The notes: generated by a model from the letters alone, not told the origin. Numbered from the stretch's first letter, positions 1 to 11,661 are shown. The stretch: DNA of 64,000 bases from Anthoceros angustus (GCA_010909165.1 VJWM01000019.1:744001-808000); one strand, 5' to 3'. Program-made: numbers and translations.

Positions 1-2636
1 GAGAGCAGCCCACATTTGTGCCCAATGGTTTGAGATAGGATAATGCGCGTACGGTGTTATGCGATGTGGGCTCCTTAGATATTGGAGGCCCTGATAAACA
101 ACAATTTCCACCGTTTGGTATTTGATGGAGCAGGCGAGTCGCATGGAATTCCCAAGTGGGTGGCAGCACTCTGGTACAGATATGCGGGTGCATGGGAGAC
201 ATGAGAATATTATATTACCGGAGCGCACGTACACATCCCAATGAAGAGTTGTTTTTATGACTATTCCCCAGCAGTGAAGGCGGAGCAAGAATGTCTTCCA
301 GTAGGCATGGCAGACACGGTTGGTTAGCGGCAGCAGCCCGACAACGGCTCCCAACAGTGGGTCGCCTAGGCACGTCGAATGTCGTCGTCTTCTTGCAGAT
401 TCCAGCAGTTATTCAATCAGTTATCACATTGCACAAACGGCTGGCGCAGGTTTCATGAGACACGCACTGGAGTAGGCTGGCTAGCTGGCCGGCTGGCTAT
501 CATGTGCGCTGCGTGCAACACTGCCCTCGGGCTACAGACTCCCGCCTCCGTCCTCAATCCCGAGCTGGCAGATTATACGTACTCCACATCCATATGTACA
601 TTCACCTTAGAGTACAGTGTATGTACATAGCAGAGTCGCGCCCTGGGCCCTGGCGCCAGTGGGAGTTGGAACTTGAAACCGCAAGTAGACATTTATGGAC
701 AGGAATCTGGGAGTACTTCGTCAACCCGCCGGCCATGTGATCGTCGTGCTGGGTACATCCGATAAAGCAAGTTACCGTATGGGAAGGAAGGGCCATGGGA
801 TCATGGGTTTGTTTAGAGTCAGCACTGTTGGATCATCAGGTGCCTTGCACTTCCCTACTTGCCGTGATCAGTCCCTGCCGTGAGGCCCAAGGTATCCCAG
901 CCCAATCTCCAGGAACTTCTTGCATGCACTATCGACAACCTCCACTATGGACTCATCAGAGCCTGGCAGCAGGCAGGGGCAGGCAGGCACGCAGGCAGGC
1001 AGGGAGGCAGGCAGGCAGGCAGGCAAGCCGGCGGGCAATGGGCATCAAGAGAGAGACCCATAGTGTTATCATGGCACACCCAGCACCGTCGATGATGGAA
1101 AGCCAACAACCAACAAGCCGGGGCCGGGGCCGGGCCCGGTACTGTTTTGCCGACAATCAATGTACAGGGCTCGTCCAAGGACCCCAGTTTATGGTATCTA
1201 ATGGAGTGAAGGACGCGGTACGAGCACACGCCCCGGGGAAGTGTGGAGTGTGACCGCATGCGTGCGGCGGGGCCGGCTCGGCTTCCTCCGACTCAGGGAC
1301 GGCAATGACATTCGCAACTGAACAGTTACACAAAGTGCATGCGGCATGCGGCACGCCCAGTTTGGAGGATGCCCAAGGCCCTAGTGCCCGACGCCTGGGG
1401 TGGATGATGGATCAACTGTGGATGCCCCTCCTGGGCCTGGCCTGCCCTGGCCTGTGCAGCTGTGCTCTCTGTCTGTCGGTGCCGCCTGTTCCGTTCCCAC
1501 GTTCGCTTTGGCCGCATTCGGAGACCTCCCCAATACACCGCCTGGAGGCTGGCTGTGGGTGACGACGGAATGCAACAGGCGGTACGACACAAGAGTGCGC
1601 GCGAAAGCGAGGGGCGCGCGCGCCGGGCACGAGCCGGGATACGGATCCCTGATCCTTCCGCCCGCCCGTCGACGTCGCCGCTGCTCCGTCCGCTCCGCTA
1701 CCGGTCCCCGTCCCCGTCCCCGTCCCGCTGTGGGCCAGTCCCCCGCCTCCGCCTCCGCCCACGCCCCCGCCCCCGCCCCCGCCGCGGGGTCGTGGAAGCT
1801 GCCTACCAGTTGCCCGCACCGTGCACCGTGCTCTGGTCGCCATCGCTCCACGGCGACCCACCTGTCCCCGCTGACGCGGAAAAGCTCATTTCCATCTCCT
1901 TCTCTTTTAGCCTCCAACTTGTGTATCATTTTGTCCGAAGCGAAGGTTTTTGTCAATCATTCCTCACGTTTCAGCCGCATTAAGGCTTTCTGTTTTGGGA
2001 CGATAAACCCTCCCGCATTGCCAGCACACGGATAGAGCATACAAATCCAGAGCTTATTATTGGTTCATTTATGGGAGTGGCTAACTCTTTCTGCCTTGCA
2101 CTTGAAAAGCGGAAAAGTATATGTACATACTGTATGTGGAAGTGCCCTACTTTGGCCCGATAACTGCGGACCGGGCCTGGCCCAATTTCTTCCTGCTCGC
2201 GAGGTACATATCTCTGTCCACGGCCATTGCACAAGTAATGGCAAGCTACCTGGGCAGTCAGTGCATGTGTATGTATGTACACAATTTCAGTTGGCCATGT
2301 GATTATTGTAGGAATGTATTCCTTCCTTGGACCATTATTCCGCACTCCTCTTGATTGTCCTTTTGATTTCACATAATGCTTTTATGAAAAATGCTTGTAT
2401 TCTTATTATTATATCAATATGAACAGTTTCACTCTAAAAGTAGATAATTTTAAGAAAAGAAAAAATTAAAATATAAATAATTAAGATATTTAGTATAATT
2501 TTTTAAAACAGTATTAAAATTTTAATTGTAAATAGAATATTTATATATTAAAAACCTCTAAAATGTAAGAATTAAAATCATTCCTGAATATATTGTTTTA
2601 GGGGCCACCTTGCTCTAGGGTTAATCACAAAGGCTA
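1..2636. other. Gene-free flank with simple repeats
   Basis: I see no gene here. The few open frames on both strands are short or C/G-biased and match no family I know. The first 2.3 kb is mixed-composition sequence with a tetranucleotide tract near 1 kb and C-rich pentamer/hexamer tracts at about 1690-1790. From about 2380 to 2600 the sequence turns strongly AT-rich with no open frame. Confidence 0.6.
965..1027. repeat. (GGCA)n microsatellite
   Basis: About fifteen imperfect copies of the tetramer GGCA, with occasional GGGA or CACG interruptions. It opens spurious reading frames on both strands that read as Cys/Leu/Pro or Gly/Arg/Gln repeats. Confidence 0.9.
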
Positions 2637-2689
2637 GTGGGTTTGGGCCTAGTATGCAATGTAACACAAGGGTTAGACCTCACACTCTT

Positions 2690-3105
2690 CTGGAGGGCTA
2701 TAGGTATGACTCAATGCTTCCCACTCGTGTATTCAATGGACACACAGGAGCTGTCAAATACTGCTGACACTCTTTTGGATTGCTGCTCTTGTCGACCAGC
2801 TCAGAGTACCTATCCTAGACGATATTGGGCGAAACTGCGTGTCTCCCAAACATGAGATAATAGGGACTAAAGTTTCCCAAAGCTGCTTGCATGCTGATAT
2901 GATAGCCCAGTATGATGTATGGGAGCAACTCATCCTAGCAACTCATATCCACCTCCATGTAGTACTTGTGAAAGGCATCTTCGAAAGTCTGTACTAACCT
3001 CTCGACCAACCAGCAACCTAAGGGTGGTCATGTGACGTCCTTCAATGATCTGTTAGACTCATGTCCAACAAAGCTAAGCACCTTTGCACAGCTTCCTTAC
3101 TTTGC
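2690..3105 (-). pseudogene. Ty3/Gypsy integrase remnant
   Basis: Base-level similarity, on the minus strand, to the integrase region of the Gypsy element at about 52.4-52.9 kb in this window. Shared landmarks are the blocks around 'acaatgatataataaggact'-like, 'cagtacttg', 'ggatggtcatgtgac' and 'cacagcttcc' segments, in the same order and spacing. The reading frame is destroyed by many indels. This is the left-hand member of an inverted pair; the right-hand member lies at 7690-7790 on the plus strand. It belongs to the methyltransferase-bearing family described at 49-63 kb or a close relative, but only the integrase part is present, so the accessory domains cannot be checked here. Confidence 0.7.
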
Positions 3106-3290
3106 GCCTCCAAACTGCAAATTTCAAATTGGACCGGCGCTCCACTCAAAACCACAATCTTTCCGGGTAAATGGCCATTGCTGCGAATTTCCCTCTTTGT
3201 CTTCTTGCACAGGCGTCTGCTCGTTCGTTCAACCAGACCTTAGCACTACCATACCGAGTCAGCAGACCTATGCAAATTCTCGGCTCTCCT
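2990..3290. repeat. Inverted repeat arm A (left)
   Basis: The sequence reappears as its reverse complement at about 7515-7785. Matching landmarks run in opposite order: the 'gttagactcatgtccaacaaag' region, 'cagcttccttactttgc', the 'cggtaaatggccattgctg'-like block and 'catacctgagtcagcagacc'-like block. Similarity is imperfect but continuous for over 200 bases, so the arms were duplicated in inverse orientation and have since diverged. Confidence 0.75.
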
Positions 3291-3669
3291 AAGAAGACTC
3301 ATTGATGTTTGTCGATTGGTTATGTTTGCTAGACTTCCCCACGCATTTGTCAAACGAGACAATATTATTATGGAATGTCTTCCCTTTCACAGCCAAGTCG
3401 ATGTGACATACTACTACCAAGCCACATTCCGTGCACACACTGTCTCCGAATGGTTTAGGATTTTTGTATATGTAGGTCACCTTTTTACAATTTCGACAAT
3501 AGTGTCTATATATGTGTTCTCCGAGTCCTTTTATGTGCCCTTCAGGTCCATCTATGTGTACTGCGGATCCATCTATGTGCTTTTTGAGTCCATCCATGTG
3601 CTCTTCAAGTTCATCTGTGTGCTCTTCGGGAACATTTAAATTTAATGTTGATGACTGCAAGTCGTCCAT
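3289..3669 (-). CDS. Small TFIIB-type zinc-ribbon ORF
   Basis: A 126-residue ORF. The N-terminal half is built of imperfect Asp/Gly/His repeats (EEHMDGL, KKHIDGS, VHIDGPE, GHIKGLG). The second half has a C-x2-C pair in YCRNCKK and, after a 19-residue gap, a second pair in VCTECGLVVV. Paired cysteines ending in CxxCGLVV are the signature of the TFIIB-type zinc ribbon, found at the N-terminus of TFIIB, BRF and plant BRP-like factors, where it contacts RNA polymerase. No cyclin-fold repeats follow, so this could be only a captured 5' fragment of such a gene. It lies between arm A and the tandem repeats of the inverted duplication, which suggests transposon cargo. Whether it is expressed is unknown. 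The family call rests on the ribbon alone. Confidence 0.5.
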   Translation of the reverse strand: MDDLQSSTLNLNVPEEHTDELEEHMDGLKKHIDGSAVHIDGPEGHIKGLGEHIYRHYCRNCKKVTYIYKNPKPFGDSVCTECGLVVVCHIDLAVKGKTFHNNIVSFDKCVGKSSKHNQSTNINESS

Positions 3670-4149
3670 GATTTTATTTTTAGAGATCTAATCTTAGTTA
3701 TTTAAAGCACCTGAATTACTGATGTAAAACAGATAACGTTAGAAACATCAACTTTTTATTGTGTCAATGGTTAATTGAATAAACACAAATTTAAGTATAA
3801 GCTCAAAGCAAGTTACAAATTATACTAGACATGTATAGCATTATAAGTTTAAGATACCTCTTTACTTCACAATAATGTGTTCTTCCACTAGAAGAGGATA
3901 AAGCAAAAAATGCTCTAAAAGCCTTTATACATAGATAACAAGAAGAATAATAAAAATACACATACCACATTCATAAATATAAAAGTTGGCTTATTTTTGT
4001 AGTGGGCAGCTACACCATATTCGAGAAGAATCATAAAACTTACAAGCACATTCATAAATCCAAAAGATCACTCCTTTATAAAGTGAATCGTATGGGTTAT
4101 TTACATTTCTAAGTTGGCTTAGCCCACACTCGTTTGAAGATGGAAATTC

Positions 4150-4408
4150 TTTTATGGTAAATGGTTTGATGGTAAATACTTTGATAGTAAAGGCTTTAAT
4201 GGTAAATGCTTTGATGGTAAATACTTTGATGGTAAATGCTTTGATGGTAAATGCTTTGATGATAAATACTTTGATGGTAAATGCTTTTATGGTAAATGCT
4301 TTTATAGTAAATGCTTTTATGGTAAATATTTTTATGATAAATAATTTTATGGTAAATAATTTTATATAAACTATTTTATGGTAAATTCTTTTATGGTAAA
4401 TGCCTTTA
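4150..4408. repeat. 15-bp tandem repeat array
   Basis: About 17 copies of a 15-bp unit close to ATGGTAAATGCTTTG, with single-base variants at the GCT/ACT and TTG/TTT positions. Because 15 is a multiple of three, both strands stay open: the minus strand reads as repeated F-T-I-K-A and the plus strand as repeated M-V-N-A-L. I regard these open frames as by-products of the period, not genes. Confidence 0.9.
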
Positions 4409-4430
4409 CAAGAAATTGTGTGAACGCATG

Positions 4431-5165
4431 TGAGATTGAGCCAGGAGTTTGCTCGCTTACTCGATTTCAAGCACTTTCTGATTATCTATAGGCGAGGTGT
4501 GAGATTGAGCCAGGAGTTTGCTCGCTTACTCGATTTCAAGCACTTTCCGATTATCTATAGGCGAGGTGTGAGATTGAGCCAGAGTTTGCTCGCACTCGAT
4601 TTCAAGCACTTTCGATTATCTATAGGCGAGGTGTGAGATTGAGCCAGGAGTTTGCTCGCTTACTCGATTTCAAGCACTTTTTGATTATCTATAGGCCAGG
4701 TGTGAGATTGAGCCAGGAGTTTGCTCGCTTACTCGATTTCAAGCACTTTCTGATTATCTATAGGCGAGGTGTGAGATTGAGCCAGGAGTTTGCTCGCTTA
4801 CTCGATTTCAAGCACTTTCTGATTATCTATAGGCCGGTGTGAGATTGAGCCAGAGTTTGCTCGCACTCGATTTCAAGCACTTCGATTATCTATAGGCGAG
4901 GTGAGATTGAGCCAGGAGTTTGCTCGCCACTCGATTTCAAGCACTTCGATTATCTATAGGCGAGATTGAGCCGGAGTTTGCTCGCCACTCGATTTCAAGC
5001 ACTTTCGATTATCTATAGGCGAGGTGTGAGATTGAGCCGTGAGTTTGCTCGCCACTCGATTTCAAGCACTCTCTGATTATCTATAGGCGAGGTGTGAGAT
5101 TGAGCCAGGAGTTTGCTCGCTTACTCGATTTCAAGCACTTTCTGACTATCTATAGGCGAGGAGCG
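4431..5165. repeat. 69-bp satellite, 11 copies
   Basis: Eleven head-to-tail copies, each starting near TGAGATTGAGCCAGGAG and ending in CTATAGGCGAG. Full copies are 69 bp; copies 3 and 7-10 are shortened by several single-base deletions. A single reverse-complement copy occurs at about 7390-7465. The left arm has therefore expanded, or the right arm contracted, after the inverted duplication formed. The motif CGATTTCAAGCACTTT is the best conserved part. Confidence 0.95.
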
Positions 5166-5310
5166 TAGGAATAGGAGGTGATGGGGCCAATTTAAATTTG
5201 TGTGGAGGGCATTGCCCTCATCTAGTTGTGAGGGATAGCCCTTGGTGGTATGATGGATGTATAAATGAGTGAGGTTGTTGAGCCCAAGCTAAGTAGAAGG
5301 CCATACACAA
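5150..5310. repeat. Inverted repeat arm B (left)
   Basis: The stretch following the satellite (AATAGGAGG, 'gagggcattgccctcat', 'ggtatgatggatgtataaat', 'gttgttgagcc') reappears as its reverse complement at 7245-7400. Together with arm A it defines an inverted duplication in which arms A and B are 1.9 kb apart on the left but only about 0.1 kb apart on the right. Confidence 0.75.
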
Positions 5311-6560
5311 GCCCATCTCTATTCATCTAAACGTTTTTTGTGAGCCAAGGTTGACCCTTCCAGACCAATCCCTTGCTTTACAGTTCAAAGTTATGCATTG
5401 TAAACCGTGATGCTGTAAACCTTGGGGAAGGAAGCTGCACCTACATGTGCAACTCGGAGGGACACTTTTTTTGTTGACGAGGATGACGATGACGAGCGCC
5501 TTGCACGTCGCCAAGCCTTGGGCAACAACAAATGGACAGTACCCGCAAGTTGGGGGCGATGTTTGACAACTCAACCAGAAGGCTATGGGAGTCAACAAGA
5601 CGCAAAGCACATGATGGGCGAAGGGGGGATGGCCTCAGAAGGACAGTAAGAATGCAAGGAATCCGAGAATCACCCGAGGCAAGTGCTGTTCAACCCAGCC
5701 AAACTAGCTGCAAGGACGATGGGGCACCGGTGACGCTAGCTAGGAGCAAACCATAGCCAGCTAGTGGAACAAGTTGAGGAGCCTGCTCTGCAAGGTGACT
5801 TTGCAAACTTAACGGTCAACAAGGCTGACACTAGGGGAGAGGAGCAGCCCATGGTGCTATGAAGGAACTTGATGCTCCAAAACCTACTAAGGGTCTTGAA
5901 GACAATACAGCCGTGAGATACCCAATTGCTATTATGGTTAGTGGTTGCCTGCAAGGAACCCTAGAACATTTGTGCCGCCGGGCCTTAATGATGCAAATGA
6001 CAAATATGCCATGAATTTAAAATAGTTTGACACTTGTATATTACGGTAATATGAAGATATATGTGTCGGTACCCGTACTGCCTCATAGTATATTTTGAAC
6101 TCCTGTATCGAGCCATATGTAATTATGTATAATATGTACGTAGTATTTTGAAGCTGTATGTACTCACGTTATATAGTGGTATTTGTAAAATGCGCAGTAT
6201 AAATTTTGTAAAGCCCGTGAGAATACGTAGTGGTCATGCTTACGATGTAAATGCCACATGGCAAGTTAACACATATCGGGGGAGGGGCGTCACCAAGGGT
6301 AGTGGAAAGCCCGGCAACTCCTAGGGTTCAAAATGAAATGCACATGTATCCAACTCATGCATGCAGACAATGCGACGCATGTGCAAATATAAGGTCAACA
6401 CATGTCCATATCTCTGTCCGAGATTGTCAGTCTCCAAGTCAGAAACCCTAACAAACCCAGGTTACCAAGCCTACTACCTGGCTGAGAACCGTAATAAGAT
6501 TTGGTTGTCACATTCTTCATGTTACAGGATTTATTACAATTCTTAGGTCTGGGAGCCTAG
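5311..6560. other. Unassigned interior of inverted duplication
   Basis: There are short overlapping frames only. One plus-strand frame (5422-5649) has an acidic run VDEDDDDERLARRQ, and nearby text reads like a decayed coding region (for example ALQGDFANLTVNKADTRGEEQ in a frame broken by stops). I cannot assign a family. The second half (5960-6250) is AT-rich with no open frame. Confidence 0.4.
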
Positions 6561-6652
6561 ATGCCTCTTGTAACAAAGCCATCAATTTCGTTACAAAAAG
6601 GCCCATATTTGTAATACTTCAGCATTACAAACCCACGTTGTTCCTAGTAGTG
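6560..6652 (-). mobile_element. CACTA (En/Spm) element right terminus
   Basis: The stretch ends at 6652 in CCTAGTAGTG, the reverse complement of the CACTA-type terminus CACTACTAGG. Just inside are several copies of a short subterminal motif of the form TTGTAAC/ATTACAA (at about 6570, 6590, 6611 and 6624), as expected for transposase-binding repeats. The terminus matches the two left ends at 41742 and 49321 for the first 12 bases. I could not find its left partner, so the element is incomplete or its other end has diverged. Confidence 0.6.
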
Positions 6653-7190
6653 TTGGTATGTGTTATATGGGGAGTGGCAGGTTCCCTCCACATGTTTTTG
6701 CTCAAGGAGTGGTTTACCCAATTTCACAAGATGAAGACAGGCAAGCATATTGTGGGATGAACGAGGCAGTTTTACCGCCTCACTAACATGCTTTGTGTGG
6801 AATATGTTCCATGGATCATTGAGTCTACTCAGGCTTTCTACACTTTGCGGGCTGTTGCCTAGGATCACAGATGGGCTGTTGCCATTTATCCGCCTTGCCA
6901 CATTGATGAGGTCATTGTGCATGACAGTGACCCCAGTACAGACATTTATCTTCAATCGGGAGCATCCTTCGAGGTCAAAGCCGGGGCCATGTCTGAAGAC
7001 GAGGAAGATGATCTCCAACCTCCTCCCCCGCCAATTTATGCGACCAGCATTCTTAAGCGATTTATTACTGGTTGGTTCTGTAATTGGTCACTTGGTGCCA
7101 AAGCTGGTTCTCTGTTTGGTTTCGTTCACCAGATTTTGCAGGTGGGCTATTTAAGGGTTTAGGGTTTTACTTAGTTTGCTTTTCTATTTT
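6653..7190. other. Unassigned ORF-bearing stretch
   Basis: Three open frames overlap: minus 6644-7018 (124 codons), plus 6750-7154 and plus 6917-7162. None shows a domain I recognise. The plus frame at 6917 contains an acidic patch SEDEEDD followed by five prolines. No frame can be preferred. Confidence 0.3.
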
Positions 7191-7239
7191 CCATGGATAT
7201 TAGGATGATAAAGCCATTTTTGGGCTTTTTGACCTGGAC

Positions 7240-7790
7240 GTCTTGGAATGAACCTATCTTCCTTCGCTCAAGCTCAACAGCCTCGCTCATTTATACATCC
7301 ATCATATCACCAAGGGCCATCCTTCATGGCTATATGAGGGCAATGCCCTCCATACAAATCTCAATTGGCCCGTATCGCCTGCTATTCCTACACTCCTCGC
7401 CTATAGATAGTGCACAAAGTGCTTGAAATCGAGTAAGCGGGCAAATCCCTAGCTCAATCACACTCGCGTTCACACAATGTATAAAGTTGTACATATACGA
7501 GTTTTCTTCGAAAAGCCAAGAATTCGCATAGGTCTACTGATTATGTATGGTAGTGCTGAGGTCTGGTTGGACGAAAGAGGAGACATCTGTGTAGGAACCC
7601 AGAGAGGCAAATTCGCAGTAGTGGCCATCTACCTGGAAAGATTGCGGCTTTAAGTGGACTTTGCAATTTGGAGATGCAAAGTAAGGAAGCTGTGCAGAGG
7701 TCCTCACGGACCAGGGAAATAAGGTCAGGGGCAATTTCTAGGCTTTGTTGGACAAAAGTCTAATAGATCACAGAAGATCATGCTCCCACT
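7240..7790. repeat. Inverted repeat arms B' and A' (right)
   Basis: Reverse complements of the left arms: B' at about 7245-7400, one copy of the 69-bp satellite unit at 7390-7465, then A' at about 7515-7785. The outer part of A' (7690-7785) is Gypsy integrase on the plus strand, readable as EVLTDQGNK followed by RSLIDHRR-like residues. The palindrome therefore extends into retrotransposon DNA. A simple insertion of one element into one Gypsy copy would not give two integrase halves in inverse orientation. Confidence 0.75.
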
Positions 7791-8044
7791 ATCACGGACG
7801 CTCCATCACTCACAAGTTTAAAGCCACGAGTTTTGAAGATGTTGAGGTCAAAATCAATTAATTGCTCTAGCACTGCTTGAAAGATATTACCATCCGCACA
7901 CGCATTAGTCATGTTGGCCAACTTCAAGTTTAGTGTCATGCGCAAGGGGAATGGGATCCATCGGCAAAAAAACCAGTTCAAATTCATTGCACCTTGGTTA
8001 CAACCCTTGTATATGTGTAAGGAGGCTTTGGTTTTTGCATCCAC
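7778..8044 (-). pseudogene. Possible hAT-type transposase scrap
   Basis: An 88-residue frame whose C-terminal part, FKLVSDGASVIVG, resembles the 'TDGASVMVG' block that hAT-related and zinc-finger/DUF4371 proteins carry around a catalytic Asp. Nothing else of the family is visible nearby and the frame has no flanking exons, so this is a weak call. Confidence 0.25.
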
Positions 8045-8099
8045 ATGGTACTAAGGCGAGGTTACTATGTGGTGGAATGTCATCGCCATTGATCATGAC

Positions 8100-10010
8100 T
8101 TGCGATGCTTGGAGTTGAAAGGGTAGAAGGACATGTGGCATAGTTGAATGTAGGGGAGGAGCTCACTGCAAAACCTTGGCCTTAGTACTACTGTTCCTCT
8201 TGCATGCTAAGCCGGCAATCTAAGATGGCAAGGTCTGCCCGTGCCTTGAACCGGATAGTGTGCAAGTTCAAACATGTATTTCAGTCGTTCCAAGCTATAT
8301 ATGTAATCGGGTGTCCAAAAGCATGCAAAACAAAAGGGATGGGCAAAGCATGCAGACGGGCCTGTAGCCTGTACATGGGGAAAGTAAAGCACAGCGTGTG
8401 CCGAGAGTGGTGAGTGGCGGAGTGGGGGCGCGTTTGGAGTGGATGATAAAATAGGATGAGGATGGGCATTGGCGGGTGGTGACGGCCGCTTGCCATTGGG
8501 TGCAAAATTGGAATGCATGTCTGGCGGTGAAGTCACAAAATCTAGTGCAATCTGTGGTCCGATACGAGCGCGGGCGATAACGTGGCGGAGGCTGTAGGGT
8601 GTGGGCTGTGCAGGGTTGCGACGAGCCAGCCTGCTGCCTGGCGCTGGCGATTCGATTTTGCACAGGTGCCTCCGCACCGCGCACAGTGCACTCCGGATCC
8701 GCAGCCGAGTTTCTATAATTAGGCCTGGGAGGCACGTCGAGGTGTGCGCTGCCAGCATTATGATGGCGGCAACGGCACATGCAAGCCAATGATGGAAGAG
8801 CAGGAGCAGCTCCTGCCCTTTCCTTTCCTTTCCTTTCCTTCCCTCGCCATGTACATATGTACATATGTATGGCATGTCCCATAATTGCACCATATGAAGA
8901 TGTGTAGAAACAGGAGGGCAGCGCGGAGCGCTGGCGGTGTGGGCCCTGCTGCCTTTGTGCGTAATGCGCAAAAGAGTGGCGCCTTGGTGCATTGAATGGG
9001 CTGGCCCCGACAGCAACAGGATTGCGGTGTGGCCAGTTGGTGGCCGTCCGATGGGCTCGCCCCGGCGGGCGCGTTGGCCACTTGTGCGCCGTCCGATGCC
9101 CTGGCTGGGGCGGGGCCCTCGGGAATAGCCGCTGTCAGCGAGAGATCCGCGGCCCGCACACGCACGCGCACACGCACACGCCAAGCGGATTATGATATGA
9201 AAGGGGCCCCGGGCCTTTTTACGGTGGACGGGAGATATTTAGGGGGGCCCGGCGTTTGCGTTTGCGTTTGCGTCCGACCTCCGAGGCTCCGACCTCCGGC
9301 CTCCGGCCTCCGGCAACCCGCCTCCGCCTCTTGCCTGTTTGGCCGGAGGGACGTCGTTTGACCGGGAAAGGGAAGGGGAGCCAGCGCGGGGGAGCGGCTG
9401 GAATGCCGGGCGACCGACATGGAGCTCCGCCCGCGGTGCGATGGTCGGGACGCTCCCACGGCGCCGATGTGCGCTACGTCGCCGCCGACGTGGAGCTGTG
9501 CCGCGGCGAGGGCATGGAAGGCGTGGGGCGGGCCCCGCGCGCTCTGCCCGGCCCCGGCCCCGGCCCCCGCCCCGGCCCCGGCTTGAAGATAAGGCAACGG
9601 CCGGGTGAGGGTGGGGGTGCACGTGACGGGAGGCACGTTCACGTGCCCGGCGCTCCCACGTCCACCACGTGACGCCACTGCGGACTGCGGACTGCGGACT
9701 GCAAACTGCAAACTGCGGACTGTCGCCACCACGGCACCCTCGCGCACCGCCACACTCGTCACCGTCGCACTGACCATCTCGCTCCCGCGGCCCCGCCCGC
9801 CCGCGTCCCGTCCGTCTCGTCCCGGCCGTGTGGCGGGTAGGAAGCGGTAGGTGACATGATTCTATCACACGCTGCGCTGGCACGTGGCCCGTGGGTGGGT
9901 GCTCGAGTGATGGCCTGTTCACATCGGAACCGGACATGCTGCGTAGACTCGCCGTAAAGATCGGGCGAACCCCGTCTTTTTCGGTTTCTTTAACCAAACG
10001 ATAAGGTCGA
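8100..10010. other. GC-rich, repeat-laden intergenic region
   Basis: No gene is supported. Long open frames occur on both strands (the longest is minus 8207-9184), but they overlap each other, are dominated by Pro/Arg/Ala/Gly, and reflect high GC. Short tandem repeats are dense: (CCTTT)n at 8817-8842, (CACGCA)n near 9160-9180, (GCGTTT)n at 9250-9272, GGCCCC repeats at 9545-9580, and a 7-bp GGACTGC repeat at 9680-9720. Confidence 0.6.
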
Positions 10011-10396
10011 TACTGCGCAGCAAGGCGCAGGACCGGGCCGTGGTCACGCAGGGCTGAGCTGTGGTCCCATGACCCGTGATGTTATGGTACTAATATTATA
10101 TTACAAAAATAGCATCGTGAGGATAAAAGAGGCTCGTCTTCTCATTTTCAACTTCATTGTCTGTTGTGTGGCTTGTTGTGTTTTCGATTCCGCTCCTTGG
10201 TCTTGTGGCCTGGCCTTGTGTGTCTTGTCCTTTGTTTGCTTGGGGTCATGGATCCCATGTTATTTAATATTTTATTTGGTTTTTCATGAAATCTTATGTA
10301 GAATGCACGGATCTACCTATGGTTTTAGCTCACAGTTGGATGATAGTGGGATGAGTAATGATGGATGTTTTGTTATTCCTTTAATACTTTCATTGG

Positions 10397-11325
10397 TTGG
10401 AGCGTACTTCTTTCATTGGGATATTGAGCAGCAGTCTTCAACGAGATTTTGGTGGAAGTTTCGCAAAATACAACTTGGAGTTCTTTACACATGCTTGCTT
10501 GGCACCGATGGGGCAAGAACAGTTGGATGCACAATGGAGGAAGGAGTGCAGGATGGCCTACTCAACTTTCAAGCTTTTGGTGGAAGAATTACGTCCTTAC
10601 ATCCAAAAGAAGTCTATGTGCCACCTTTGCAACTTGAGCTTGGAGTTGCCATGGTCTTGCAGTTAGCTTATGGAGCATCTCCTAAAGTTGTCGCTAACAC
10701 CTATGGAGTTGGACCATCCAGTGTGAGTATACCAAGTTGATTACTAGCATCCTTAGTAATCCAAGGAAGTTGGCTTCAAAGTTCATCAACATGCCAAGTG
10801 GCCAACGACAACTAGCATGTGCGATAAGTTTTTGCACCAGGAGTTCCAAATATGGTGGGCGCAATTGATGGTTCGCACATCAAATTGGCTGCTAAGCCTG
10901 CTAACAAGTATACTCCAGCTGCGTATTGGTCACGTCATGATATGCATAGCGCCATTCTTCAAGGAGTCTATGACTATAATCAAATCTTTTTGGATGTAAG
11001 TTGCATTGCTCCAGGAGGTGTCCATGACTTTGCTCTGTTGCGGAAGAGTAGTGTGTGGGCAAGATTACATCGACATGACATCTTGACGGAGCCAACGATA
11101 TTGGTTGGCAACACTAATGTTCGGCCTTTTATTATTGGTGATAGTGCTTATCCAATCATGCCTTTCCTCATGAAGGCATGTGATACACCATGCGCACCAG
11201 ACAAACGAAGGTTCAATAGGAGTCTGCGCAAAGGAAGGGTGAAAATTGAAAATGCATTTGGGAATTTGAAGAACAGTATGAAAAGACATAAATGTGGCTC
11301 TTCCTTATGTGGGGCAAATCAGTAG
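10397..11325 (+). pseudogene. PIF/Harbinger transposase, frameshifted
   Basis: The larger protein of a PIF/Harbinger DNA transposon: a DDE nuclease of the HARBI1/DDE_Tnp_4 family that cuts and pastes the element. Part 1 (from about 10440) carries the usual N-terminal region (FFTHACL, ECRMAYSTFKLLVEELRPYI). After a frame change near 10600 it continues with LAYGASPKVVANTYGVGPSSV up to 10740. The catalytic half is an uninterrupted frame at 10852-11325: first Asp in VGAIDGSHIK, second Asp in FIIGDSAYPI, and Glu in RVKIENAFGNLK, so all three DDE residues are present. At least two frame breaks (about 10600 and 10740-10850) separate the halves. Introns could explain the second break but not obviously the first. 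Family assignment is certain; function is probably lost. Confidence 0.85.
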
Positions 11326-11661
11326 CTTGCAGTGTTACATAATTTTGCATCATGCACAAGGAGCGATGTGGCAAATGTCTGGAAAATCCGGACCCTTATC
11401 CCATGCACCATCACCATTTTATTTGGAGAATGCCATGGAGGAGCGGCTTCACGAGTGGGCAACGAACAAAGACAAGCATTGTTGGAGTTTTGGGTGAATA
11501 CAAATTGTTGAGGCAAATTGTGATTGTTATTGTATGTTAGAAAGTATGGGAGGCCATCATGCCCAAAGAAATAATTATCACCTTTAAATCGAAGGTATCA
11601 CAAAACACAAGAAGTCTCATTTACATTAGAAGGGGCCTATGCTGCCCGAATTGAAACGTCG

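Noticed and set aside
4154-4470. Repeat protein of FTIKA pentapeptides
   Set aside because: A 15-bp repeat stays open in all frames; no start context or conserved flanks support a gene.
4431-5165. Regular direct repeats resembling a CRISPR array
   Set aside because: Units are 69 bp head-to-tail without unique spacers, no cas genes, and the genome is eukaryotic: a satellite.
8207-9997. Long open frames (up to 325 codons) in GC-rich DNA
   Set aside because: Overlapping on all frames, dominated by Pro/Arg/Ala/Gly, interrupted by simple repeats and without motifs or splice logic.
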